Origin: Mansonella perstans
Lineage: Eukaryota > Nematoda > Chromadorea > Rhabditida > Onchocercidae
Direction of reading: 5' to 3'
Assembly: GCA_037074765.1 (NCBI GenBank)
Contig: JBAMDO010000566.1
Span: forward strand, 124,001 to 188,000
Length of the DNA stretch: 64,000 nucleotides
The stretch's first letter is position 1, and every line of letters starts with the position of its first letter. The position numbers and the translations under genes were made by a program. Positions 12,728-25,214 of this stretch are shown here, piece by piece. A model generated the notes under the pieces. It had not been told where the DNA came from and searched no databases. It worked only from the letters and a program-made list of their open reading frames with translations.

Positions 12728-14828
12728 AAGTGCTGAGTTATTTCAATTACAGTCGATTAATTGATTGAATGATAAAATCATTCGTTAATTAATTAATCAG
12801 TTGGTACTCAAATAGACAAAAAAATAGCGTTGATAACATCAAACATGAATTTGAAATTGACATTACCTTAAACTGTGCAGAGTGTACAATTCTTGAAGCT
12901 AAATGATTGGGCTTTCTGCGGCAAGTGTAAAATCTCCCGAATTATCTAATCGCTTTCTCGATTGCTCGGATAAAGTGGAGTCAAATGAGCGTTTAAAAGG
13001 ATTATGCCGGAGAAATATTATGAAAACTAATAAGCTTTTTACTCTGAGAACATCCGACTGAATAATTCTAAGAAAATACGAACTGTCTGTTCGGCATTTC
13101 CGAAATTTTTCGTTTACTAATGCTAGGATTAATTAATAAATTAGAAATATTAGAATCATATAATCAAGTCTTACTCAAAACTGATCCATATATAGAACAA
13201 TTTAACACATTGCATCAAACAATTGAACAAAATCAAATAAGCATCTTTTCCAGTAGTCGACAAACAAATAACTAAAGTGATTTCTCGATCATAAAATAAA
13301 ATCTAATTTGGTCTAATAGATTTCCATAATTTCGAAGTCATTCCAAAGTCGTAATTTCCTTTTCATTTAAAAAAAAAATATAAATTTCCTTTGAAGCAAA
13401 GGAAATTTATAACCAATTTGTTCTATTTGGATGGAATAGATCAGTTAGCTATGAGCAAATATGAACAGTCTATCCATAACTGTATTCTTTGGTTCGCATA
13501 TGATCAAGCGCTACTACTGCATAGCTTGTGATACTAGATATTGTCTGACAAACACGATAGAAATTAACTTTGAGCAATTTAAAATAATTAATAAGGAATT
13601 TGAAATTTTCTATCATAAAGATTATAAATAAATATTTTTTTACAATTAATGTAATAATCTTATACATGGAACATTGTTTTTGAAAAAAATTTTCTTCAAA
13701 AGAAAGAAAATATTTAACTGGAAAAAAGAGAAATAAGTTGATCGAAGCTTTCTGCGTGATCCCCAGTTTACTTTATGAAGAAAATCTTACATTTTTTTTG
13801 TCCTATTTTGTATATACGACTACATTGTTGCATGATCCTATCTTAGTTATTATCTTGACCGACGGAGAATTTTTTTAGGGAAACAATCGAAAATGCATAA
13901 TAAAATTGTCGAAAAGAAAAATCCTGCAACGATGGAAGATTTCTGATAGCATTCATTTTATAAACTGACAACTATTGAGGGAATTTAAATTAACTAAGTA
14001 GTTAGTTGGTTTTACAGTTAGAATAGATCCTTCACTTCTTTTCTTTTTATCATTCACTTATGAATTTACTGACCAAAACAAATGGGAATTTTCTGATTTA
14101 ATTATTCTTTTAATCATACTAACGGATCGAAGCTTTTCAATCTGAACTCATTTTTTATTTGCACAGTAAATTCTGAAGAAAAAAGAAACCGAAATAGATA
14201 AACGATCACAGATACATTCATCGATCACAATGCACACCTCTGAATATATTTTAAAATAAGAAATTAAAGAACAATTTTATCACAATATCATTAAATAAAT
14301 TGGCCAAAAGGCGAGAAAGCGCTGGAAATGTTCAAATTCTTGTCGCAGACTCGTCGCAGACAATAATCTGATGAAACTGCAACAGTCACGCAACTAATGT
14401 AATCAAACAAAAAATTAAAAGAGGAAATTAGGACTTCTGTTTGTATTTGAAATATTTAACTTGATTAAACAATCGTGACACGCTCATCAGGATGCCAACA
14501 GGAAATCTGACATTCATTTGTGTTGCACAGCTTTAAATAGTAAAATGAGATATGTAATTAAACCTAAACCGCATTAGAAAGCTCATTCTAATTTACGGAT
14601 ATCAAAGTTTTTTGAAAGATTTCAGCACAAAGAGGATAAAGCTTACAACGAAATTAAAGTGCGACAATTTAAATTTGAATTCAACGGTGGTAAAAAATTT
14701 ACAAAATGAGCTTTTTTTCAACTAACAAAAAATTAAAATGAAAATCTAAAACACTGAAAATTTGAAGCGAATGAAATTTCATTCACAAAGAAAGCCACTG
14801 AAGATTCTTCCAGCGAAGATAATTTTTT
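12728..14828. other. Intergenic region between convergent genes
   Basis: About 2.1 kb between the 3' ends of the plus-strand NHL-1-like gene and the minus-strand ETS gene. I see no supported coding exon. A perfect 15-bp hairpin (13379-13411) is listed separately. The open frames present are AT-driven. Confidence 0.55.
13379..13411. repeat. Perfect 15-bp inverted repeat with 3-nt loop
   Basis: The left arm TATAAATTTCCTTTG (13379-13393) and the exact complement at 13397-13411 flank the loop AAG. It lies in the space between two convergent 3' ends, so it could influence termination or 3' end formation on either strand, but that is only a suggestion. Confidence 0.7.
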
Positions 14829-14834
14829 TTTATT
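14829..14834 (-). terminator. Likely polyadenylation signal of the ETS gene
   Basis: TTTATT on the plus strand reads AATAAA on the minus strand, about 40 bases beyond the ETS gene stop codon. Confidence 0.45.
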
Positions 14835-14873
14835 TATCACTATTAATATAAAAATTACTGAACACAATATTGA

Positions 14874-17800
14874 TCATTTCTGCGACATCTCAGCGACATT
14901 TCTTTCTTTATTGAAATTCAAACAGTTATTTTCTCGTCTCAGTTGTTTCCTATTGCTGTTATAATTATCATTGCCATTCATAGTGATAGGCTGTTGATCA
15001 TCATCAAATGTCTTTAAAATAAAATTAATTTCAAAATTGATACATATTAATGACCAATTCTAACTAAATAGCCAACGGAATTCCGTTACGAGCAACTTAA
15101 TGGATGAAATAGAATATCATTAGTTTTATTTAGGTTGAAACTAGAATATCGATTTGAAATGTCATAAAAATCAAACAGCTTTTAAATAAATATCATTTTA
15201 AATGAATTGAAGATAAAAAAAGAAGAAAATTGAATCAAAACGAAAAAAGAATATACCCCTTTAGGTATGTCCATAAATTGATAAACAAGTCGTTGACCAT
15301 CCACCTTTTGCAGTATTCCACGCTGATAGTAATATCTCGAAAATTAATATAATTATATTTCCTGTGATATTTTAATAAAAATAATAAATTCAACTGATTA
15401 TACTCTATTCGATTAATTTGAGACTGGACAGAGATGAGGATAAAGACTTGCATAGTAAGATTTCTGGAAAGTAATTTTCCACATTAATGTTATCTCTCTC
15501 TTAAAAGATTATTCAAAATTCCTACTTGGTATCGTTATGCACTTCGGGTATGTGTAATACAGAAAGATTTAATAGCTACCTGAGAGCTCGACCCATTGTT
15601 TCATAATTCATTCCCGGTTTATTTTTATGCAAACCCCAAAGGCGTGAAACAGCTTTCGAATCGACGAGTTTAAAGATGCCTTTGCTATGATCCAACCATT
15701 TGATATATTTAGGCGAATATTCCTTGTTTTGCAACAAACGCAACAAAAATTCCCACAAATAATTAACTTGTCCTGAAAAGATTCATTATTTTGGTCACAC
15801 TACTGCATTTATTAAGTAAAATGGATTTTTGGTATGGATCTCTTAAACTGAAAATCATCCAATAGTCGTAAAAATTTCCTGAGATTAGCCAATATGATAT
15901 TGAGTAGAAATATGAAATCCAAAAAAATACGACCTTCACGACTTTTACGTTTTCCGGTGCCTGAATAATGAGGCATTAATGAGGTGGGCTCACTATACTG
16001 ACGATCCACAAACATTGAAACTGACGGTGAACAGAAAAGTGGACTAGGAATTTGAACTGTAGAAGGTTTGTCTAAAATAAAAATCAAACGATACAACGAA
16101 ATTTTTAGAAATGAAAATATTTGCAATTTTTAAACAACCGAAAATGAAAAGGAGCAGAGCCAACTTTAACATGTAACACAAAATCCATCCGTTACTTTCG
16201 TCCAAGAGAGTAATTTTTTTATGGAAAAATGAATGTACCGATCGATATCTATAATGTAGCATAGAGAATGAATCGCAGAAAATATAGCCAGTGTGGAATG
16301 AGATAAAAAATTTTTTGAGGAAAATAGCGGATGTACTTATCAGTGTTTATCATTTCTAATATGAAATAATTCAAAAGGAGAAAATGATACCAGGATGTGG
16401 CTGAGTTGTCCCATGTAAATTAGTACACATTAAATCTTGTAGTACCGAGTGATAAGCATTTGCTGGTGATCGAGATGCTAATGTTGCAGCACCTAGAGTT
16501 GATTCACTTTTCATACAATCAGTAAAATTAGATGAAGTAAAGTCGGCATAAGACCAATTTGTAGCTGCTGTCGTCGCTGCTGTTGGATGATAAAAAAACG
16601 CAGTCGATAACCAGGGTGAGAGAATTTGATTATCTGCAAGGAAATACTCATTCTAACCTTTGAACTTCCTGTAAAATTTATAATCGAAAAATCAAATTTT
16701 GGTTTGCGATAATTCATTTTAAATTTAAAAAAAATATTTCAAACAAGTGAAAATTATGATTTATTTCTCATCTATGTTTATTTGTAAGATTCAGTTGGAA
16801 AAATTAAAAAGTAGCGAATAATGAAAAGTTGAGATGAAAGGAGAGAAAGAGAAGAGGAGAAATAGAGAAATTTGAAGAAACTTTGATGCAATTTGCATTC
16901 CAGGTTCGTTTCTTATCTTCAGCACTTAACTGTCTCCTTGATTAAACACAAAAGATATACTGTGAACTGATTGAGAGGTGAAATCACGAAAGATAAAAGT
17001 TAAACACAAAAAGGATAATGTATTGAAGGATGCATTACTGTTCGTCTAAACTATGTAATCTATTCGTGTGACCTATCCGTGTTATATTTTACTCATTAGA
17101 ATTAGCAACATCTTAAAATTAAAAATGCTGTTATGGTAGAAAATACTGGAAAACAAAACATTTCATCCTATGAAGTTGTTGGATTTGCAAAATTTATATT
17201 GTGCTTGCAACTGGTTACTATAATCTATCTTTTCAATTCAAATGACAATTTTTAAAATTCCAATTTCAAATTTGAGCTTCAATCCCAAATCAATTTTAAC
17301 CTTAAACTTTTTCCTACAATCCTGAATATTTGCTCATGAATTCATAACTTGACTTTATGGGTAATGCCATCAAATTTTCCTTTCTTTTTAAAAAAAAGAA
17401 ATACTTTTTTTTCGCAACAGAAAATAATAATTTCAGACATAATAATTAAAGAAAAACCGGACTTGATCAGAATTAAATCATAATCTCCGCTACTACTTTG
17501 TGTGAAAGTGGACCAATGTGTACAAAAAAATTAAAAGAAGTTGAAGAAAAAGTAACTGCATTAAATTTATTTCATTTACTTTATGAGATGTCGGCTGCTT
17601 AATAAGATCGATTTTCCTTTTTTTAGAGCTACCTCTTCCTGTCAAATGTTTGTACTAAGTAAGAAACGTTCTAGAAATTTCAAAGTTGTACTTCGAGCAT
17701 ATGTTATTTTTTACATCGAATATTATCAGTAGCCTTAGCTCTAATCCCGAGGATTTATGGCTGCCGTTGTATTAGTTATATTTTCTAGAACTTGTCAAAA

Positions 17801-20800
17801 TTGAAATATTCCTTGATTCTCTTTCTTTTTTTAAATCAGAAATTCTCTTCAAAATTAATTTAGTGATAAAAGCTGAGTGTGTCACCAAACTCATTTAGTG
17901 ATGAAATTTGAACACTGCTAACATTTGCTGAAATGTTGCATTTGTTACATTAATATGAAGTTTTGATTAATTTAATCATTTTAATCCAAACTAAATTTAA
18001 GAATTAAATTTGAAACAGTCAAATTGTTCTTTTTCCTTCTTTTAATTCTTCGCTTTCCTCGACCTTATGATTCGATAATCATTCAATCTTGAGAACTGTG
18101 AAATTCATAATAAAGAATGACACTTTATTTAATTTTCAATAGGATGAGTATTCTGTGATGATGAGATTTATCGAATTAGTTGTATTAAATGTGTATGTAT
18201 GGTTTTTGCATATTTGTTTTTCCAGTATATGACTCTGCACGGCACAAGGTTGAAGTAAAATTGACTGGAAACCCGGAACGCGATATATGAATGGGAATAG
18301 TAATGAAATGAGAAACAATTTTAGTAATTCAAAATGAGAAAATACTAATAACGGTTGAGGATTTTTTTGAGGAAATTTGATGGGATAAACGAATGAATGA
18401 ATGAATGAATTACGGATGGAATGTTGTCTGGATGAATGAAAAAGAGGGAGAGAGGAAGAATGGCGCAGATGGAAAAGAAGATCCGTAAAAGTGAAAATAA
18501 CAATAAAACAGTGCTTATGTTACATCCCGAAAATCCATTGATTGTCATATCAAGAAAATGAAAATTCTCAGTTTAGGACAATGAAAGTAATACCAATAAC
18601 ACAGGTAATCATCCGGATCATCATCATCATCATCATTATCATTTCCAGGAGCAAACGAGGTAGAACAGGATCAGAAAAAGAGGAAATACCAAAACGTCAT
18701 TGTTTCATACGCTTCATTAAATAAACGGTATGATGATTCGTTACTTTTTTTTTCTTCAAATCAAATAATATATCCCCAAGCAGTTAAATGTCCTGAAAAA
18801 TTCTTCCCATCTTTTTTTTCAAATCTGGCCTAAATAATAAAGAATATTATAGTGAGAAAGGATGAAATGAAAAGAATTATATTAACGGAATTAATTTGAA
18901 ATTAGACGGGAAAAGTTTGAAAAATACAAAATAAACTTAAATTTTGTACAGATCATCTTTGACAAGAAATAGTAATGCTTTCTAATTCAATTTTCATAAG
19001 TCAAATTATTTATTAACTGGTTACGAACTAATAAATAGTGACTGAAATATTTAAATTCACTGGAAATATCTGGAAATATCTGAGGAAATAGTGAAAAAAA
19101 CTAGAAGTTAATGAATGTCATCAGGTGAATTTAACTGAGTGAAAGGACACTGAGCAATTAATCATTTATTACTTTTATGCATATTTAAATGGCTAAATCA
19201 TAAAAGATTGCTTCTCCATCTGAACTGCTATTTAAAAAATCGATCAATTCGTCATTTTTTATTATAATTTTTCAATTTCACAACAAATCATTAAGTTAAT
19301 ATTGTTCCCCCGTTTTCAGCGAAAGTAATTAAAATGCCTTAAAATTAGTGTATTTGTCATAAAGAAACAATTTTGGTCGACAGTGATTTGTTCAAAGTGA
19401 AATGAATGAATGAAAGATTTTCCATTTAACTGTTCACATATTTTTTCCGGTAAGAATGACGGCAACATAAATTTAACTATTTCTTTCTTTTATTCAAGAA
19501 TAATTAACAAGTTCATTTGGTCGATGAAACGATATCAGAATTTTGAAAATACTGTTTCCCTTCTCTTCTCTTTACAGCCATCAGTCTTACAATCGTCTTC
19601 ATTATCATCATATTATCAACCTGATCCAAAATCTACGTTGTCCCGAAAAAGTTCAGTGCCACGTCTGGAAAAGTCACCCACAGATTTAAGAGGAAAAAGG
19701 AACAAGGCATCAAAATTGTTACAGCATTTCTCTTTGGAGACAATGAAAACAAGGTCAATCGGTCAATGTTAAAACTATGGATAGGCTTTGCTCCTTGTTG
19801 TACCTGCCTGTTACCATCACACGGAGAGGATAAGAAGATAGCAACAGCATCGTTGATCCTCGTTCCCTATTTTCCCAAAATTATTACCCATCAAAATGAT
19901 CGAAATTCATGCTCAAAACTTGGACGGACCGCATCATAGGAATTTGATAGGTTGACCTAATTACATGAATATTTCAGAAGCAAAGCTACATGTCACACAG
20001 ACGGATGAGAATCTGCGGATATGGCAAAGAAATTGCTTCAAAGAATTGCCAGTAATCCAGTTACAGTGATTTGAAAAAATATTGCACAAATGAGTGACTT
20101 TCAGAACTTGATTTAGAGATTCATATTATAATGATCATGATTTCCGATTTCATTCCAGCCTATATGATTCATAAGTATTATTAATGCAAACTCTTCGATA
20201 GCTATAAGCCAAGAATATTGTGAGAATCAAGTCTAAGATCAATAAAATTTTTCCTATGAATATTCTTCCCAACATGACATTTTATATCTCAAATTTATGC
20301 ATATATTTGTCTCCTTGCGCTCTTTTTCTCTCTCATCTCGTTCTGCAAAACGGAATGATAATTTAATGGTATTTTGATCAAAATTATCATACAAGAATTA
20401 TCCCTTATCATCTATCTTTCGATGCCATTTCTATTTCTCAACTATCTTTAAAACTTTTTTTTATTAATGTAATTCATTAATGTTTAATTTGTTTAATTTG
20501 AATAAAATCTAAATGTTGATAATTTGCAAGTTAAAACAAGGGAATTTTTGAAGAAAGAGGTAGAAGAGAGAGAGGTAGAAGAATAACAGAGAAAATGCTT
20601 CAGAGAGAGAGATGTATAATTTCTAAGATTGCATCGACAAAATTCAACAATATAATTACCTAAAAAAGAAACCGGAAAAACTGCATTTTCCTCCATTTCC
20701 TTCTCAACATCACTGCTTTCTCTCTCTTTTTTTCAATAAAAATAAATTCACAGCTTTTTCAAATGATTCGACAACGATGACAATACAGGTACTGAGTTTT

Positions 20801-23800
20801 GTGGGATTCTGATCAGAATTTAGAACAAGATTGGAAGGAACAAGGAAGGAAAAGAATAAGCGACTTTTGCCAAAGCGAAAATCATACACATTGTAAACTC
20901 TCTTAATTGCTGATCGAAAAAAAATTCGTTTTTTAAATTTGACGATAATTTTCACCAATCTTTATTACATTTTGTTTGCTGAAAAGTGAACAAAGCGCAC
21001 AAGGATTTAAATGAAGATATATGCTCAAATTATCCATCTAACATATGTCCTCAAATTTGTCAATCTTAACCTTTCAGAAGCCTATTTAGGGACTAATGGA
21101 TATCCTGTATTTCATTTGCTTATATTTACATCGCTATGATCTTCTTCTATCATTAGTATTTCTACTACAAAATCTTGTGTATCTACCCCCTATCACCAAA
21201 ATTGTATCCATCCCTATCTTGACCTTGAAAATTACATCTTAATTTATGACAATTCCATACACTGATATAACCGACAGTTCGAGCTTCTCATCAATTAAGT
21301 TAATCTCGTTATTTTTTTTTGAAAATTTCAATGAACAAAACATCACAACAATATGACTTACAATACTTTATTATTATTACTGTCATTTATAATTATAATT
21401 ATCATTTATTGCTACCATTATTATTATTAATTATTATAACTATTATTATTATTATTATTACTAATAATACTATTACAATTATCAATTCCTGCTTTTCCTT
21501 TTTTCTGGCGAATGAGGAGAAAGGATGTTATGTCTTCAATTTCATCCCTTTGCAAGAAGAAAAGATTAATTATTTCAAAGTACATCTACCTACCCATATG
21601 TATGTGTAATTCAATGCGAAAATTATTAAAAAAAGCTTTACATGGATTTTAAAAATTCCCTCTTTTTTTGAGATTCGCAAAGAGAAAAAAACCTGTATTT
21701 TTCAATGTGTCACATGCCATCATCTCATTTCCTTCTTTTCTTGTTCCACAATCGTTCTCCTAACAGGAAGAGTGGAATTGGCAATATATGAGAACAGACA
21801 AATACTAATTTTCATTTTTAAGTAGTTTGTCGCTAAATACTTCCGTTTACTTCCGCTAGGAAGAGTGAAATAATTTCAAAATAAATTAAAAGCTTAAAAA
21901 CAAATACAAAGCAGAATGAAGATGTAGGCAGATTTAAAAAAGTTGCAGAGAATATATTACACGCAATTTAATGCTTTCATAGATCAAATGATAACAATGA
22001 CTTTCGGAAATATTATTAAGATTTCTATTTAAGAATGAAAGAATCAAAAAACCAACCTCGAAGCCATTGCCAAGTGGCTAAAACTGATGGTGATGCTGAT
22101 GCTTGATCAGTTGCAAAATGTGGCGGTAATGTCACAGGTGAAATTTCTGATCGAGATGCGGCAGCGATATCATCATTAACATTAGAAATACAAGCGGAAG
22201 GATCAAAGTTGAATGATGTTACATTTTCTTGCATAATTCGTTGCTTAGCTAATAATTTATGAAGTAACACTAAATTGTCGTGTAACGATGACTTGGACTG
22301 CTGTAAATATGGTAAGCTGTCTTGAAATTTTGGATTTTGGTATTTTACCTAAAAATCAAGTAAAAGGTTGAATATTGCACCCATTTCTTATTTGATATAT
22401 CATATAGGAATTAAGCTAAATTTACACTTGTCATTTTGTTAGCGTCTAATTGAGTCATCGTGGAAATTATCGAAGAAATGAAAGCATCCCATGCGGAAAG
22501 AAAAATAAACCTAATTAATCATATCATAACATTACTCTTATCTGTGCGCCTCTTCGGGCTTCATACTTATCTCTCCACCACTTCAGGTTCTCACAACCGA
22601 GATACTTGTGACTCAACATATTGTAAATAGATGCGATTTAGAAAAAAATGAGTAGAAAAATATTCTTCGAAAACTCTTCAATAATTTTGTATCAAAATCT
22701 CAGGGTATATATTCATAATCAAGTATACTTATATGTCATAAAATTACAAGTATATTGAATAAAAAGTAAGTAAATCTTAAACTGAAATTTTAAAATCCCA
22801 ATCCTAATCCATCTTTCTGTTTCTTTTATTCCTATAATAATGGTTAAAAAAAAATCCATAAAAGTTAAAGGAAATAGTATAATGAAAAAAACTACAACTC
22901 TCAAATTTACCGAAAACAAAGCTCTTTGAGAGAAAAGCACAGCAGGATTTAATTTGCAATTTCAATGATAGTTTAAAATACATTCGAAAAAAACAGTTAC
23001 CTGTTCAGGAAATAATGAATGAGCAGACCATAAACATGCGGGAGCAGATGTACGTCGTGCCGAATTTGGATATCGAGCTCGCGGTCGTTCAATTCGCGGT
23101 TTTTTCTCATCCAGTATTTTATCCTGACTATCCAAATTATTAGCATTGCTATCATGATTATCAGTATGTATTTCCAGATTATCATCATCGAAAGGAGTTA
23201 TCGAATCATGGATTTTTGGATTTTGCAAAGCCAATGACGACGTAGTTGCAGGTGTTACCGATCGTCGATGTTGCTGCCGAACAACAGAGGAAGAACAGAG
23301 TGAAGATACCGAATGCTTTGTTCGTAAACCTTCCTTTTGTGAACTTTCCTTTTCCACTTCATGAATTTCTTCCTGAACATTGTTTACCATATTTGAATTA
23401 ATATAACTATTCGACGATTTCTGAGCTAATTTACAAGCCATAAAAGTATGATCTCGTCTTGAGATTTCGGCTGATGCCGTAGAAAAGCGATGTCGAAATG
23501 ACGGAAATTCCGGTTCATCCATCATATCCGGCACTGTTATTGTTGCTGCTGTAGACTGCTCCTTTGACGCATCATTAAAATCAACAAAATGCTGTTTACA
23601 CGTGGTAGTACTTGATGGTTTTAGATTGTCATCAGCGTATTCTTGATCTTCTTTTCCATCTTTCAACAACAGATTACTGTTATCATTGTCACCGCAATTA
23701 CCATTATCACTATCGACATTATCATCATCATCATCGGTCATATTATCAACTTTCTTCATTGTCTCTGCTTTACTGATGCTCCGATGATGATGAAGAGGAA

Positions 23801-23882
23801 GTGGAGAATTGAAGCTTAGATTATGATAGCATTTTAAAAGTTCTGCAGGTGGCTGTTGTAGTACAGGTTTTCCTATTTCCAT
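14874..23882 (-). CDS. ETS-domain transcription factor, E74/ELF subfamily
   Basis: Seven minus-strand exons in transcription order: 23882-23001, 22348-22057, 16633-16391, 16071-15934, 15772-15580, 15335-15257 and 15011-14874, giving about 654 residues with all phases agreeing. The ETS domain spans exons 5 and 6: [35 protein letters not shown], then the recognition helix [18 protein letters not shown] and QRLVYQF. This fits best with insect Eip74EF and vertebrate ELF1/2/4, which bind GGAA-core sites. The N-terminal exon is acidic (a run of Asp) and Ser/Thr-rich, and KRKSRE just before the ETS domain is a likely nuclear signal. The acceptor before YYYQRG reads TTTTCGAG, slightly unusual. The start at 23882 is the first in-frame ATG after an upstream stop. 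An extra 5' exon cannot be excluded. In Drosophila, E74 is an early ecdysone-response gene. That role here is inference. Confidence 0.88.
18391..18410. repeat. (GAAT)5 microsatellite
   Basis: Five perfect tandem GAAT units lie in the large ETS intron. Confidence 0.85.
18582..19772 (+). CDS. Possible nested plus-strand gene inside the ETS intron (fragmentary)
   Basis: I do not recognise a family. Two exon-like segments are visible. The first runs from 18582 after TTTAG, with a candidate 44-bp intron at 18605-18648 (GTAATC ... TTCCAG), and reads on as [18 protein letters not shown] to a donor at 18729. In another frame the same stretch after the CAG reads [15 protein letters not shown] and ends at a stop near 18721. 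The second, 19577-19772, follows CTCTTTACAG and encodes 64 Ser-, Lys- and Arg-rich residues (including [19 protein letters not shown]) before TAA. The phases of the two segments do not join simply in the best frames, so they may belong to different transcripts or to noncoding RNA. The local plus-strand T-richness supports plus-strand transcription. Low confidence. Confidence 0.25.
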
Positions 23883-25214
23883 TCCACTTTCCCTCAAGAA
23901 TTTTCAGAATCAGTGCAAAACCGTACTTCAAACAGTTCTTAAACTGTTAACGTTAGCTACGCAATGGAAGATGCAATTCGTTTTCAGTCATTATCAAAAT
24001 TTGAACTTACTAAACGAGTACTGCAATTTCTAATTATGTACCAATTTCAGATTAAGTCAGTCAGTGTAAATTGACTGAAATTATGTGCTTGAGAAAGTTT
24101 CAAGAATACAAGTGATTGCAGGATGTAGCGAAATAACTTTGATGGTCACAGAGAATACTTTTCTCCGGAGATTTAATTTCTCTCACTTTAGAAGCCAAGA
24201 AATAATTAGCAACTTTCCGGTAATCTGTGTGTAAAAAATAGGATGCTACAAAAGTTATTAAAAACACCACTCAGTTTAATAGCAGGGAACAGAACACTTA
24301 TTGACTAATCGTTCCATCATCAACACCGCCCGCAGCGTCATTGAGATCACCGAGAAAAACATAGCAAGAAATTCTTGGAAGATTCAAATCACCGGTGTTC
24401 TCGTCTTGCATTAAAATATACAGATTATTACGGAGGAAGAAAGAAGATGATGCCCGCCCTCAGCAGAATAGGAGTGACCAGAACTATCAAGAACCACTCC
24501 CCTTTTGCTAAAAAAGGTATAGTGACCAATACCGGATTTCATGTCCTCGGCAACAATTCACATTGAGAAATACACTGTTCATATTTCCCTCCTGCATTTT
24601 GTTTGCCTTACTGTGAACAGTTCGGATAACATTACTTATATATTGTCGGTACCAGTAATTTTCGAGGGTGCGGGATGAACAATGAAGCAGAGAGGCGGAG
24701 AGAAAAAGAATACGAGAAAGAGGAGGGGAAATTTTTGCAAAATCACCGACAAAAGGAGTTCTCAGATGGATCATATCGTCAACGAGAATAATCGTGACCA
24801 ATGGTTACTTGAAATATGTCTCAACGTCTTATCTTCTTTTCTTCAGCTTTAGCATTAATATTTATTTGCTCCAAAATATTTCATAGTAGTAAAGAATGTA
24901 CAGTTTTAAATTTGTTTCACTTCAAGTTCAAAAAGTAAACAAATAGTTGATTTTATAAGTTGGCTGGTTTGCGTCATTCTTATGTCGTGAGCTTCTTCTC
25001 TTTCTCTCTCTCCAAAATGAACTCAGGCTTGTTCACATCACTTCATTTCGTTTATTCATTCACTTCATCCTTTTCTTTTCATCCTTCCTCTTCATTAATT
25101 TGTTTAAATTTTAAAAATGAAACGCCACTCTCTCGTCTCCTATATTTTCTTTGTTTCCTTCTTTTATATCGTTCAAATTCGTCAACTTTTCTCGCTTTTT
25201 CTTTCTCTCTTTGA
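23883..25214. other. Region between the ETS gene start and the AASDH-like gene stop
   Basis: It should hold the ETS promoter and 5' UTR, and the AASDH-like 3' UTR. The part at 24300-24560 is less AT-rich than its surroundings and has short open frames, but none with splice support. From about 24990 to 25212 the plus strand is a long pyrimidine-rich tract, meaning purine-rich in the AASDH-like transcript. A TTTATT (AATAAA on the minus strand) lies at 25051-25056 and may be its polyadenylation signal. Confidence 0.5.

Larger units (their letters stand above)
16634..22056 (-). other. 5.4-kb intron of the ETS gene
   Basis: This intron separates exons encoding the N-terminal region from those encoding the residues before the ETS domain. 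It holds a (GAAT)5 microsatellite (18391-18410), an ATT-rich repeat (about 21405-21480), and possible plus-strand exons at 18582-18722 and 19577-19772 (separate entry). Over much of 17.2-21.9 kb the plus strand is pyrimidine/T-rich, the reverse of the trend in other introns of minus-strand genes in this window. Confidence 0.6.

Noticed and set aside
21319..21609. Ile/Leu-rich 96-codon frame
   Set aside because: It is a translation of an ATT/TTA-rich simple repeat.
23883..23897. Start of the ETS protein five residues upstream
   Set aside because: The codon there is TTG, just after an in-frame stop two codons further up. The ATG at 23882 is preferred.
24375..24566. 63-codon plus-strand frame upstream of the ETS gene
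   Set aside because: No splice context and no family resemblance. The region is expected to be promoter or 5' UTR of the ETS gene.
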